Assembly (NCBI RefSeq): GCF_900129565.1
Contig: NZ_FQWD01000004.1
Location: 496,001 to 560,000, forward strand
Direction of reading: 5' to 3'
DNA from: Marisediminitalea aggregata
GTDB taxonomy: Bacteria; Pseudomonadota; Gammaproteobacteria; Enterobacterales; Alteromonadaceae
Length of the DNA: 64,000 bases
Shown: piece by piece, positions 14,836 to 24,500 of the stretch
Layout: each line of letters opens with the position of its first letter
Position numbering within the stretch: position 1 is the stretch's first letter
Position numbers and translations under genes: made by a program
The notes under the pieces: generated by a model
What the model was told of the DNA's origin: nothing
Seen by the model: the letters and a program-made list of their open reading frames with translations, nothing else
Database searches by the model: none

Positions 14836-15323
14836 ATAAATAGAAATAACTCTTACATTTCATCAAGCATTGCATTGTCTTTGCTATAAAGACTCACCTG
14901 GTCCAGACCCATTATTTCAACAAGATTTTTAATTGTGCGAAGTATTTGCAATGCACTTTCGGGTTGTTCTTGCCCGTTACTTTCCGAACATGATTTCATG
15001 TATAAACTTTTCATAATCCGTCATCAGTGGCGCTATGCTGGCTGTGTCGCGCTTCCTCATGCCAGGCATCTGCAAAGGAACACTTTTCCATTGCGATCGA
15101 TAAACCCACGTGAATTTTTTATGTCTGATTTGCTATCGAATCACCGGTTTCTCTCAAAGCGCATAAAACTAACAAGTTGCCTACAACTTGCTTTCTTTGT
15201 TCAGGAAAATACAGCTTCGATTTTTCTGCTCTCATTCCAGCAGATAAGCCGTTGTTTCTTGTTTGTCTTTACGCTAAATTTACTGCTCGGAAAAATCCAA
15301 TAACAATACATCAAGGAAGAGCT
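14836..15323. other. intergenic region before the FG-GAP lipoprotein gene
   Basis: About 490 bases with no supported gene. A plus-strand frame at 14935-15303 has no ribosome site and an unlikely composition, so it is rejected. The region presumably contains the promoter and leader of the lipoprotein gene starting at 15324; no consensus promoter or hairpin stands out. Confidence 0.5.
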
Positions 15324-18300
15324 ATGACTGCTAGTATTCGTCTTGGCGTGATCAGTGTAATCGCGTTGTCACTTTCAGCTTGTGGAGGCGGCGGTTCAGA
15401 CTCTGGTACAGGGGGCGGAGGCTCTTCACCTGTCACATCATCTACCATCATTAAAAACGCTAAAGACTACAGTCCAGCGCGCCTCAATACTGCAGCATCG
15501 TCTATCGCAAACGCGCAATACAAAGGCAAAACTACCAATGCAGAAGTCGATTTGGAATTAGTCCAACACGCATTTAACTTACTGTTTAGCGATTCTGGTA
15601 TGGCTCTGCCTGAACTGGCAGAACAAGACTTCAGTGATGATGTGAAAAACGGCGCGATTAAAAAGACTTACGCTTGCGACCAAGGCGGAAACGTTTCTTA
15701 CGACGGCAAGATATCTGGCGACTCAACGGGTATCATTGCAATGAGCTACCAGAACTGTTGGCTTTACAGTAATGGTGTTGCAATCTCTGGCTCAACGGCC
15801 ATTGCGATCGAAAGTGTGTCAGACAGCAATGTGGAATACAGTATGTATTTCGACAATCTCAAATGGACATATGAAGGGACTCCATACACGCTGTCGGGTT
15901 TAGTGTCATTTAAAGAAGGTTTCGACGCCACTAGCGGAAATTACCAGGTAGAAACCTACCAAAATGTTGCATTTAATATTGGCTCTGAACAATACAAATT
16001 AGAAGGCGACTTTGATATGTCACCGTATTCTGGTGACTCAATTAGCCATGTTGAAGTTGATGTGTATATCGGCTCTGCAGGTAAACTGGTTATCGAGCTG
16101 GATAGTGCTGATGACTTCCCGCCCTATATGTACAGTGGAGAAATGACTGTCTCGGGTGATAAAACCGCAGCCTTACTGTTTGAGCAAGGCCCTATTCGCT
16201 ATATGGAAGATACCGATAACGACGGTAACTATGATGTAGGTACTTACATAAGTAATATCTATGACTTGCTGGATGGTTCGCTGACAGACAAAACCCTTGT
16301 CGCTGTTAGCGATATGTCACTCCCTCCCATGGTGTATGCACCCGATTATTATTCATGGGAAACAGTGGATGCCACCACCCCCATTACCGTCAGTTCTGTC
16401 TATTATTATGATGAAGACACTTCCTATGAAGACTTAGCTATCAGCTATCGTTGGTATATTAATGGTAACCTCGTAGAAGACGTTTCAGGCGATACACTAC
16501 CCGCTTACCGTGCAACCGTTAACGACCTGGTGGAAGTGGCTTTGGTGGTCTCAGACAGTGCCAATACTGTAGAATCTGATAGGACGACCATTGTACTTTC
16601 AGATGCACCAGCCCAGGTGGTGTTCGAAAATTTACCTGAATCCGTGCTGCCGGGCGACTATGTCGAGTTTAACGCGATAATTTCTGACCCAGACCGTGGA
16701 GACAATCAGGGTGTCGCTACATTAGTCTCAGCGCCCTCAGGCGCGACCATTAATGAGAATGGATTGATTTCCTGGCAAGTGCCGGGCAGTCAATTGTTTA
16801 AAACCCAGCGTTTCGCTTTCAACTTCTCGACTGGTGAAGATGATGCAGACGTCGTTGGTACCTATGTTTCAGTGACTAACAACGAAGTGCAAGAGTTAGC
16901 TCGCTCAGGAATTGAAGTGCCCAAATTAAACAATGCCATGGCGATTGGTGATTTTGACCACGACGGCGACAACGAAGTCCTTACTACTGATTCACAAAAC
17001 CGTGTGTTCCTGCTTTCGTATCAAAACGGCAGTTATAGCCAGTCCTGGATGTATCCCTACTTATTTGAGCAGGGCGGAAACGTCAAGCAAGTGCTTAGTA
17101 CCGATATCAATGATGACGGCTATCTCGATATTCTCGTGATTTCCAGTCATACCATCTCTTTGATTACCAACATTAATGAAGCAGCTACCACGCTGATGGA
17201 GACAGACAGTTACATACACAGCGCCATACTTGGTGACATCGACAACGACGGTGATGACGAGCTCGCTTACCTTTATTCAAACAGTGACTACAGAGATGCC
17301 GACAACATTGTTGTAATAGATATCGCCTCACCAGAAGCACCTTTATTTACTTTTACCGCAGATGGGATCGCCGACATTGCCTTAGGTAATGTAGATGATG
17401 ATCCTCAACTGGAATTAGTGACCAACTCCGGACTGGTTTACGACCTTGAATCTGGTGCTAACCAATGGTTCCTGGGCTCAGGATTTGGCAGCAGTTACGT
17501 CACGGTTGGAGACATAAATGACGACGGTGTTGGCGAAATTGTCGGCGCAGACAACTGGAATTATATCTATGTGTACTCTGCACAAGACAAATCCCAGATC
17601 ACCAGTATCGAGAATTTTAATACTTGTGATATTAGCGCAGGAAAACTTACAGCAGACAGCGCTCCCGTGTTGCTTGTTGGCGATTGCCAATGGGGCAACA
17701 TTCACGCTATGAAGCTAACTAACAACACGCTCTCCTCTGTATTCACCGTAGATATGGTAGATCATGGTTCTGCTTCATTAACCCTTGGTGATGCCGACAA
17801 CGATGGCCTGAATGAACTGTTGTGGGGTACAGGTATTACACACTCTGGTGAAGACTTACTTGTCACTGCTGATGTTACTGCTACGTCGGCAACAGTAAAG
17901 GCCACTGCAACGACTGAGCAGCTTGATAGCTTTAATGCGGCCGGTTGGGCAGATTTGTATCCGGGTGATGAGCGAGCCGTGTTCTTTGTTCCCAGTACTG
18001 GGAATGGCTACGATGGCTCTAAAGTTTTATTAATGGACAGTACGGGTAATTACACCACCAGCGAAGAGATCTCTTCCAACTGGGACAATTCCCGCATTGC
18101 TGTAACCAACGATTACAACAATGACGGCGCAGGTGATTTATTCCTTCCGTCAGCTGAAACCTACGATGGTTCTTTTGCTGCAATGCAGTTGAATGATTTC
18201 TCCATTCAGTATGAAATTACCGGTGAATACTCGAACAATATTACAGTGATCAAATCCTTCGACTTTAACAATGACGGCTTTGACGATGCCGTTTTTGTCG

Positions 18301-18908
18301 ATGATCGCACATTAAAAGCTGTCGATGTAAACAATCAGGTCATGTTGGCAACGTACACCATGCCGCAGTACTTCCGTGACTTTGACATTGTAACCATGGA
18401 TGGCAATGTGTATGTTGCGCTCTCAACAGGTGATGACTCAACACAGCTACTCAAACCAACAGCTTCAGGCTTTTCCATTCAGGCAAGTACAAATACTTCC
18501 TGCGCACGTTTAGCATTTATTAATGCTGACAGTGATCCTACTGCAGAGTTAGCTTGCTACAAGAGAAGTGGGCGATCACTGGTTTTATTTGATGTCACCG
18601 ACGATAGCCTTAATCAAACGTCCGAGGTTTCGCTGGAAATGGAGATTGTCGATATGGTAGCCAACCCTTTAACAAACAGTGAACAGACTCTTCTGGTAAC
18701 CGGGGAAAATGACGAGCAACACTGGGAAAATTATGGTTCATCGCGCCTCGGTGAAATGACTGTTGAAGGCAGCATGATTTGGCAGAGCCCGGCATTAATT
18801 GGTTCCCCTCGCAGTTATTCTATGCATGCAAGAAAATCTGCGCAAGGCAACCTCGAAGTCATGATGGCTACCGCCCGCGCCATGTACTGGTTGGGCCGCC
18901 CTCAGTAA
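15324..18908 (+). CDS. large FG-GAP/VCBS-repeat lipoprotein
   Basis: About 1,194 residues. The signal peptide ends in a lipobox LSAC (Cys20) followed by a Gly/Ser-rich linker, so the protein is a lipoprotein, probably outer-membrane and surface facing. Residues about 40-380 have no recognised domain. About 360-520 looks like Ig/cadherin-type beta domains (SYRWYING, VEVALVVSDSANTV). From about 535 there are at least eight D-x-D/N-x-D-G calcium-binding repeats (DFDHDGDNE, DINDDGYLD, DIDNDGDDE, DINDDGVGE, DADNDGLNE, DYNNDGAGD, DFNNDGFDD), typical of an integrin-like beta-propeller. ATG 15324 follows AAGGAAGA; a longer frame exists upstream but lacks a signal peptide. Ligand unknown; adhesion or polymer binding is plausible. 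Confidence 0.85.
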   Translation: MTASIRLGVISVIALSLSACGGGGSDSGTGGGGSSPVTSSTIIKNAKDYSPARLNTAASSIANAQYKGKTTNAEVDLELVQHAFNLLFSDSGMALPELAEQDFSDDVKNGAIKKTYACDQGGNVSYDGKISGDSTGIIAMSYQNCWLYSNGVAISGSTAIAIESVSDSNVEYSMYFDNLKWTYEGTPYTLSGLVSFKEGFDATSGNYQVETYQNVAFNIGSEQYKLEGDFDMSPYSGDSISHVEVDVYIGSAGKLVIELDSADDFPPYMYSGEMTVSGDKTAALLFEQGPIRYMEDTDNDGNYDVGTYISNIYDLLDGSLTDKTLVAVSDMSLPPMVYAPDYYSWETVDATTPITVSSVYYYDEDTSYEDLAISYRWYINGNLVEDVSGDTLPAYRATVNDLVEVALVVSDSANTVESDRTTIVLSDAPAQVVFENLPESVLPGDYVEFNAIISDPDRGDNQGVATLVSAPSGATINENGLISWQVPGSQLFKTQRFAFNFSTGEDDADVVGTYVSVTNNEVQELARSGIEVPKLNNAMAIGDFDHDGDNEVLTTDSQNRVFLLSYQNGSYSQSWMYPYLFEQGGNVKQVLSTDINDDGYLDILVISSHTISLITNINEAATTLMETDSYIHSAILGDIDNDGDDELAYLYSNSDYRDADNIVVIDIASPEAPLFTFTADGIADIALGNVDDDPQLELVTNSGLVYDLESGANQWFLGSGFGSSYVTVGDINDDGVGEIVGADNWNYIYVYSAQDKSQITSIENFNTCDISAGKLTADSAPVLLVGDCQWGNIHAMKLTNNTLSSVFTVDMVDHGSASLTLGDADNDGLNELLWGTGITHSGEDLLVTADVTATSATVKATATTEQLDSFNAAGWADLYPGDERAVFFVPSTGNGYDGSKVLLMDSTGNYTTSEEISSNWDNSRIAVTNDYNNDGAGDLFLPSAETYDGSFAAMQLNDFSIQYEITGEYSNNITVIKSFDFNNDGFDDAVFVDDRTLKAVDVNNQVMLATYTMPQYFRDFDIVTMDGNVYVALSTGDDSTQLLKPTASGFSIQASTNTSCARLAFINADSDPTAELACYKRSGRSLVLFDVTDDSLNQTSEVSLEMEIVDMVANPLTNSEQTLLVTGENDEQHWENYGSSRLGEMTVEGSMIWQSPALIGSPRSYSMHARKSAQGNLEVMMATARAMYWLGRPQ

Positions 18909-18927
18909 CTGATTAGTCAGAAACGAC

Positions 18928-18963
18928 AAGCCGAATGTTACAGTGTTAACATTCGGCTTTTTT
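18928..18963 (+). terminator. rho-independent terminator
   Basis: AAGCCGAATGTTA / CAGTG / TAACATTCGGCTT, followed by TTTT, 20 bases after the lipoprotein stop. The symmetric A and T runs make it usable from either strand. Confidence 0.92.
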
Positions 18964-19030
18964 ATGTCAGTATAAATATAACAACAATGCAAATAGCGCT
19001 TACGGACGAGTGTGTCGCAAAAAGTCCAGC

Positions 19031-20029
19031 CTATCTGGAAGAGGCCACATATTTACCTTGATCAAATGAATTCACAATACCGCGACTAGGAACACGGCAG
19101 GTTTTTGGAGCGTCTAAGAAAAACATACACTTGGGAGTATGATCTTCGAAAGTCAATTGCACAGCCCCCGTCATTGCACCACCTAACGAGTTAAACCGAT
19201 AATTCGCAAACACGACTTTAGGACGACCCGCACTATCCGCTGAGACCACCTTTACGCCATATACATTGCCCTGCGAATAACGATTCATCATCCAACCTTT
19301 TGAGTTTTCTATAATCAAATCGTCAATCAGTTTAACCAGATTGATGTCTTCGGCCTTCAACTCGGCCGCTTTACTCACAATGACATCGTTCAAACGCTCA
19401 CCGGATTCTAGTGTCAAGCCAGCCTGTCCCTTTGCGAATAGGTGCATGTTTGTCTCAAAACGTTTTAGCGCAGGGCCATCGCAAGCATTTTGCGCTACCA
19501 GCTTACTCATATCGTCCTGAACGCTAACCGCTTCATCAACAATACTCCTCGAAGCTAACGGATCCGGATTAGTAAACAATTGTCCAAACAAGGCATTACC
19601 CAATTCCCCCTTCATGGCTTCACTGGTTGAATAGAGTGCCGGGTCAGCATATACACCTGTGCCGAAGTCTTGATACTCAATGCATTGACTCGCCCCCGTG
19701 CGCCCACCATACATATTAACTTCGTATTGCTCTCGTACGCACTTTCTCTCAGTCATTTCCACTTTGTTTGCGGGTAAATATGCAGCGCATTGCCTACCAA
19801 AAGCAAAAAGGTAATTTCCAAATATGGTGTTAAACGCTACACCATTGCGGTCTAATTTGGCGTGTTCAAAGTCGCCTAAATAAATCGCTGTTAATTCAGA
19901 CTCCAGGTTTAAATCTGCGTGGTTAAAGCTGTTAGCGGTTAATTGTGCTGCTAGTACCGAATTGCAAAGAAGACTGCAGCTGATGAGAAATACAAGATAA
20001 AACGATCTGACAGAAACAAGTGTGAACAT
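19031..20029 (-). CDS. exported protein of unknown function
   Basis: 332 residues with a signal peptide (about 1-28, ending VLA-A). I do not recognise the family. The mature part has several cysteines (RQCAAYL, ERKCVREQ, SQCIEYQ, QNACDG, KCMFFL, KTCRVP) that could form periplasmic disulfides, and mixed alpha/beta composition. The C-terminal part (GVKVVSADSAGRPKVVFANYRF, GAVQLTFEDHTPKCMFF) looks like a small beta domain. It stands alone, converging on the lipoprotein gene across a terminator; the 150 bases upstream show no recognisable promoter. Confidence 0.75.
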   Translation of the reverse strand: MFTLVSVRSFYLVFLISCSLLCNSVLAAQLTANSFNHADLNLESELTAIYLGDFEHAKLDRNGVAFNTIFGNYLFAFGRQCAAYLPANKVEMTERKCVREQYEVNMYGGRTGASQCIEYQDFGTGVYADPALYSTSEAMKGELGNALFGQLFTNPDPLASRSIVDEAVSVQDDMSKLVAQNACDGPALKRFETNMHLFAKGQAGLTLESGERLNDVIVSKAAELKAEDINLVKLIDDLIIENSKGWMMNRYSQGNVYGVKVVSADSAGRPKVVFANYRFNSLGGAMTGAVQLTFEDHTPKCMFFLDAPKTCRVPSRGIVNSFDQGKYVASSR

Positions 20030-20182
20030 GATCTACGTCCTTATAGATTAAATTTCAACCAACTCAAGCGTAATTCATAATCAACTAAATTGAAACTTAT
20101 CTAACCTATAATTGTTCAATGTGAAATCTACTGGTGAGAACATGGAATCGATTGGCGTAAACCTATCTGCGTGTTCCGTCTA

Positions 20183-20611
20183 CTAAGAAAAAACCATCTT
20201 CGATATTTCTATGGTGAAACCAATTAAGGCCAGTACGAGCCCAACACCACCAATCACATTGCCCCTGCCCAGCACAATACCGAGTCTGACAAACACTTTA
20301 CTCACAAAAATCACTACGCCAAGGAACACGGTAAAGAGAGTAAACGCCGCGTTGGCAACAATACTCATTGGCGGGTCCATAATGGACACTACGGCTACGG
20401 AAATGACCCATATGACGATATAAGCGACGATTGCTACCCAATTCCAGTATTGCTTAGTCGCTGGCTTGCCAGCCAGACGAAACTGGATACTCTCCAGGAA
20501 GGTTTTGAGGCGCTCCGCTAGCGGCGGCAAATAGAGCTCAATGGTAATCAACAATAAGCCGATGACCTGTATCGTAAAGCCCACCCAATTTATTACACTG
20601 TTAGTCAACAT
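20183..20611 (-). CDS. four-helix inner-membrane protein, unknown function
   Basis: 142 residues with four predicted membrane helices (about 7-27, 57-79, 84-107, 116-139) and a cytosolic basic loop between the first two (LPPLAERLKTFLESIQFRLAG). No family recognised. There is no catalytic-looking residue pattern in the helices. It has a good site (GGGAGGTTGGTAA region) before ATG 20611. It is followed in the same orientation, after a 150-base gap, by the exported protein gene. Confidence 0.7.
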   Translation of the reverse strand: MLTNSVINWVGFTIQVIGLLLITIELYLPPLAERLKTFLESIQFRLAGKPATKQYWNWVAIVAYIVIWVISVAVVSIMDPPMSIVANAAFTLFTVFLGVVIFVSKVFVRLGIVLGRGNVIGGVGLVLALIGFTIEISKMVFS

Positions 20612-20786
20612 TTACCAACCTCCCTGTCTTTTACGTAAAGCAACGCCGTTGATTAGATAACCCCGGTTAACGGGCCAAACCGAGTCATATCAGCAAACAT
20701 CCGCGTCCTAATTCGCGAAGCCAAGCGAAACGTATTCGTCGCTTTGCTTGCTGGTTGATTTTTAACTTAACACTATATGCCAACAA

Positions 20787-20870
20787 TCATTCTTTGTGCT
20801 TTGACGCAGCGATTGCAATGATAACCACAATAACGACGACAACCACAGCGCCAATGACTGAACTACTCAT
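20787..20870 (-). CDS. 27-residue single-helix membrane peptide
   Basis: ATG 20870 is preceded by a strong AAAGGAG six bases away. The product is MSSSVIGAVVVVVIVVIIAI followed by AASKHKE: a nearly pure Val/Ile membrane helix with a short polar N-terminus and a basic C-terminal tail. Composition, ribosome site and stop are all right for a genuine small membrane protein of the kind that regulates transporters or kinases, but no homologue is known to me. It lies between the sigma/membrane-protein pair and the four-helix protein, all on the minus strand. Confidence 0.6.
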   Translation of the reverse strand: MSSSVIGAVVVVVIVVIIAIAASKHKE

Positions 20871-20969
20871 AATGAGCTCCTTTAATACAAACTACTAGAT
20901 TTCAGGCGAAAATAGCGTCAAGTAACCATTTACCGCCTGTTGCACTGGGAAGACTGGGCCACCCCACAC

Positions 20970-21623
20970 TCAGGCTTTTTCCATATTATCGAACTGATCT
21001 AACAGGTGCGTTAACCTGCTGCCTGACACTTCCCGATACAGCCACCCAATCAACTTGTTACTTCTGTTTTCAGGTTTAAGCTGGTTGATAAGCAGCGTAA
21101 CTAACACACCAAATACAGCAGAAATAATGGCAAATATTACCTTTGTTTCCGCAGGCATTAATGAGAATAAATCAATGCCGGCCACCAGCTCGTACCCCAG
21201 AAATACATAAGCCATGTAGAAAGGTGCGGATAGCAACAATAGTTTAAATATGGTCATGCCGTGTGCTCTCACAGCAATGAGGTCAGACAGCGTTTCTCTA
21301 ACCGGCTGAGAAAAGTCAATTTTGCTCAATAGCACAACCTGGCCAATGCTTCCCGCTAACCCCAATGTCGCAAACACATTGAGCACTAAGGCGGACACAA
21401 CAGGTGCCGTCAAACTCCAGGACGACACCACGTAATGCCAAAGGCCCGCAACAATAATAAGAAACAGAAAGCCTTCTAGCGACCTTGCCAAAATAAGCTT
21501 ATTTAACTCACTTTTATGACCTTCCGATTGTATTTTCTGAAGCAGTGTTTTGTTCAGGCTCATACACTCGTCCAGCTTTTCACTGTGTGCCTGCCACATG
21601 GATTGCATTTGATCTAAATTCAT
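20970..21623 (-). CDS. membrane protein partnered with an ECF sigma factor (candidate anti-sigma)
   Basis: 217 residues. The N-terminus is a cytosolic amphipathic helical region (MNLDQMQSMWQAHSEKLDECMSLNKTLLQ), followed by four membrane helices (about 51-70, 75-97, 125-147, 160-180) and a basic tail. The pattern of an M-x-L-x-x-M/L-x-x-x-W start and four helices is one I associate with proteins encoded directly after ECF sigma factors. It starts 18 bases after the sigma gene, so the two are co-expressed. An anti-sigma or sigma-anchoring role is inferred from position; no ZAS or RskA motif is visible. Confidence 0.7.
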   Translation of the reverse strand: MNLDQMQSMWQAHSEKLDECMSLNKTLLQKIQSEGHKSELNKLILARSLEGFLFLIIVAGLWHYVVSSWSLTAPVVSALVLNVFATLGLAGSIGQVVLLSKIDFSQPVRETLSDLIAVRAHGMTIFKLLLLSAPFYMAYVFLGYELVAGIDLFSLMPAETKVIFAIISAVFGVLVTLLINQLKPENRSNKLIGWLYREVSGSRLTHLLDQFDNMEKA

Positions 21624-21641
21624 CCTGATTACCCCTTCGGT

Positions 21642-22133
21642 TTACGCCGTTTTCAACTTTAACTTCTGTTTAATGCGACTGATTTTGGTAGAGACATTTG
21701 AAATCGTGATATTTAAATTGGCCGCAATTTCAGCCTGATTTTCGCCTTCCAAATACATCAGCAATACCGCTTTATCTATGTCGTTCAGTTCGTTAATGAA
21801 CGCGTATAACGCACTCAAGTTTTGTTCATTTTCGCTCTCTTGAACCATGTCGTAAGTGAGCAACCTGTCTTCTATTTCTGTGTGTTTGTAGGCGGCCGAC
21901 TTGTCTTTGCGGTAGAACGAAATGGCGACATTCAGCGCCACCCGATACATCCATGTTGTGACTTTGAACGCGTCATTGTACGTGTCTAGAGAACGCCAGA
22001 TTTGAGCCAGGATCTCCTGAACTAAGTCTTCCCGATCAAACTCATTACTGCAGTAGGAACGCGCGACTTTAAACACAATGCCCTTGTGTTTTTCTAAGAT
22101 GTCTAAGTACAGCTGATGCCGTTCGACGCTCAT
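21642..22133 (-). CDS. ECF-type RNA polymerase sigma factor
   Basis: 163 residues with sigma-70 region 2 (residues about 12-82: FKVARSYCSNEFDREDLVQEILAQIWRSL, then TWMYRVALNVAISFYRK) and region 4 (about 105-160: LNDIDKAVLLMYLEGENQAEIAANLNITISNVSTKISRIKQKL). It lacks regions 1 and 3, as ECF factors do. It would redirect RNA polymerase to a small regulon; the co-encoded membrane protein is the likely controller. It lies beside the caspase/CHASE2 operon in the same orientation but 315 bases downstream of it, so it may or may not share transcription. Confidence 0.92.
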   Translation of the reverse strand: MSVERHQLYLDILEKHKGIVFKVARSYCSNEFDREDLVQEILAQIWRSLDTYNDAFKVTTWMYRVALNVAISFYRKDKSAAYKHTEIEDRLLTYDMVQESENEQNLSALYAFINELNDIDKAVLLMYLEGENQAEIAANLNITISNVSTKISRIKQKLKLKTA

Positions 22134-22448
22134 TTCACATTTCTCAATGGTTTAATTCTCCCCGCATCCAAAATTACATGCCCAACTTTGTTTATAGAGG
22201 CTTGGCACAGCAACCCTCATAAAGCCGTCTGTTCCCTCGAAAAAAAGAGGTACTTTATGAATGATTCGCAGCCCGAGAAAAAATCTCACACTATTTTTTA
22301 AAATACTTAAAAAAAGCGGCTTAGTGCATAAATGCACTGCCAATGAAAACGTCTTTCGTGAGGTTTCAGGTATTCACACTATCTCAAGCTACAGCATTAA
22401 TCGCCGTGCGTCAGGAAGAAAGGGACGAGGAAATAGCGGTGCGGCTGA
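22134..22448. other. intergenic region with a 16-bp palindrome
   Basis: 315 bases between the caspase gene end and the sigma factor start. It contains AGTGCATAAATGCACT (22323-22338), a perfect inverted repeat that could be an operator for the sigma operon, and a possible 14-codon peptide frame with a GAGGT site at about 22258-22302 on the plus strand that I do not call. No other gene is supported. Confidence 0.45.
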
Positions 22449-24485
22449 TTAGTTATCGCCTTTTGCGGTTTGCCAGCGAATGACAGATATGGTTGCCTGA
22501 TTAGTTGCGCTCGACTTAGTAAAGCCACGAGACTGGGGCGCATCGCCCAAAGCCTGCGCAAAGAAATCAATCCCGCTGGCCCCTCGGCTGAACACATTTG
22601 CGTTTAATGGAGGTTGCTGTAAATGCATCAGGTTGGTTGGCGGATCTTGCCGGTTGACCGGTGTGGCAATGATCATAAACTGCTCGGTGCCCAGCGTTGA
22701 GGCATCAATGGTCCCCTCGAAATCAGTGGCTTCGCCAGGCTGTAAACGACCGCTGGTGCCCGGTTCAGGGTAAATTTGGGTTATCCCAAACAGGCTATCA
22801 ATAAACAAAATTGTCACGTCTAACGCTCGAACGGTACTGTTTACAAATTCAACGCGCAATTCGTCGCCATCTTGAAGTACCAGGCCTCGCTCCGGCGACA
22901 TGAGCTCAAATGCCTGGCCGGGGCGCTTGCGTTCAACGAAACTATTTACCCCATCGGTGCCAATCAGACTGTCTGACAAGCGCATCAAATTTAAAGCCCT
23001 TACCGTACGAGTCAGCATATTCGAGAGTAAACCGGCATAACCTGAAACCTGCCCGAGAGGGTGACTTTTAAAACGCGTATCCGCAGCGGCGCAGTTATCC
23101 GTCGGGGTCATGTTAAGCTCACAGGGCAATTGGTCTTGCAGCGTCAGTAAATAAAGGGCTTTGCTACCTGGATACAAGCTAATATCCGCATCATCCTCTA
23201 CGCCTACCCAATTCAATGTTCGTGACAACAACGCATTGTTTGCCAGTGTTTGCTGAGCTTGAATCCAGGCATCGCTTGGCGGCGTCAGCCACTTTACTCG
23301 CAACGGCACGGGAAAAGCCGGACGACTCAACTCAGCATAATAGGTTCCGCTGATCAAAGAAGTGGGTATAGCGAGTGTTGACTGGGTAAGTTGTGCATGC
23401 TCAACACTGGCTTGGCTAATCATCTCGGCACCGGTAATTTCTTTGTATAACGCCACCTGCGCGCCGGTTTCAAATCCTTGTAATGAACCGGCCTGCATAT
23501 GAAAAGTCTGACCTTTTACGCTCACGGCAAAACGCTGCTGTACTGGCCCCTCGCGATGAAATAATGGTCTGTCCAGACTGTCCCCTTCGAACAATGGGGT
23601 CGTTCTGAACCAGGGCATACTGTTATAACTTGCTAACACCATTTGCGCTAATTGCCGGTAAGTGGCGTTGGGGAATCGACTCACCAAACGACTAATAGAA
23701 AAACTGAATAAACCCTGTGCGGCCTGGGTATCGCCTTGTGGCAAATTCATCTCAGGCGCTTCTTCGGTATTTTGTGCGGCGTAGAAAGCGACAAGCGCGC
23801 CTTTGTTACCGCCCGGTTCAGGTTGATTCGACACAACAGCTGAACTGAAGGTACTCTGCGGCACATTGGGCTTTGTAACCCCGTCAGGAATCCCCAACGA
23901 CGCGGGGTTAACGTTACGCATTTTCACACTGTCATTGGTTAAACTGCGCGACATTGTGCCAGAATGACAAGAATCAAAAATAAGCCAGACATCGGCGCCT
24001 TTATTGCGAATAGCATCCAGTGCCCTACCCACTTCATCGTCGGTTAATGCGTTGGGCACCTGTGAGGTTTGCATATCCCAGTTGGTCACATCTCTCGGCA
24101 AAAATATCTCGTCTAATCCATCCGTTTCCGTTCGAAAATCATCAGATGGCTGCTGGCTACCATGCCCGGAAAAATGCAAATACACAAAGTCACCGGCCTT
24201 CACTTTGCCAGCCAGAGACGCGAGTGCTTGCATAATTTTGGCTTTCGTAGGGAGTCCATCAGACTCAATACCGTCAGCCAACAGCGTTATGTTATTTTCG
24301 CTGAACTGCTGCCCTAACAACATGTGCTTCGCCACCAGCATGTCGTTAGCCGGACCGCGCAACGAGAGTTCAGGGGAGAGATTGGGATATTCTGAGACCC
24401 CCACCAGTAAAGCGTATTGTTGTGCCGACAGCGCAGATCTCGCCAACAGCAAGGTGAATAGCAATACACAGATACGCTTTACCAT
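22449..24485 (-). CDS. exported caspase-family (C14) protease with DUF4384-like C-terminus
   Basis: 678 residues. Signal peptide about 1-20 (ALS-A), then a caspase/metacaspase p20-like domain (about 22-280): YALLVGVSEYP, catalytic His108 in FSGHGSQ, and catalytic Cys173 in LIFDSCHSGT. A middle region of beta strands follows, and the C-terminal part (about 545-650; LQDGDELRVEFVNSTVRALD, IYPEPGTSGRLQPGE) resembles DUF4384, often attached to bacterial caspases. The expected activity is Arg/Lys-specific or similar cysteine peptidase, here in the periplasm. It is the third gene of an operon after CHASE2 and a small exported protein. A second, giant caspase is encoded divergently. Substrate and trigger are unknown. 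Confidence 0.88.
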   Translation of the reverse strand: MVKRICVLLFTLLLARSALSAQQYALLVGVSEYPNLSPELSLRGPANDMLVAKHMLLGQQFSENNITLLADGIESDGLPTKAKIMQALASLAGKVKAGDFVYLHFSGHGSQQPSDDFRTETDGLDEIFLPRDVTNWDMQTSQVPNALTDDEVGRALDAIRNKGADVWLIFDSCHSGTMSRSLTNDSVKMRNVNPASLGIPDGVTKPNVPQSTFSSAVVSNQPEPGGNKGALVAFYAAQNTEEAPEMNLPQGDTQAAQGLFSFSISRLVSRFPNATYRQLAQMVLASYNSMPWFRTTPLFEGDSLDRPLFHREGPVQQRFAVSVKGQTFHMQAGSLQGFETGAQVALYKEITGAEMISQASVEHAQLTQSTLAIPTSLISGTYYAELSRPAFPVPLRVKWLTPPSDAWIQAQQTLANNALLSRTLNWVGVEDDADISLYPGSKALYLLTLQDQLPCELNMTPTDNCAAADTRFKSHPLGQVSGYAGLLSNMLTRTVRALNLMRLSDSLIGTDGVNSFVERKRPGQAFELMSPERGLVLQDGDELRVEFVNSTVRALDVTILFIDSLFGITQIYPEPGTSGRLQPGEATDFEGTIDASTLGTEQFMIIATPVNRQDPPTNLMHLQQPPLNANVFSRGASGIDFFAQALGDAPQSRGFTKSSATNQATISVIRWQTAKGDN

Positions 24486-24500
24486 GTTGGCTCCCAGGTT

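Noticed and set aside
14935-15303. 122-codon plus-strand frame before the lipoprotein gene
   Set aside because: No ribosome site, composition rich in Cys/Phe/His without pattern, and it overlaps the lipoprotein leader.
22152-22452. Two 61-63 codon frames on opposite strands in the gap upstream of the sigma factor
   Set aside because: They overlap each other, have no good start sites and no recognisable features.
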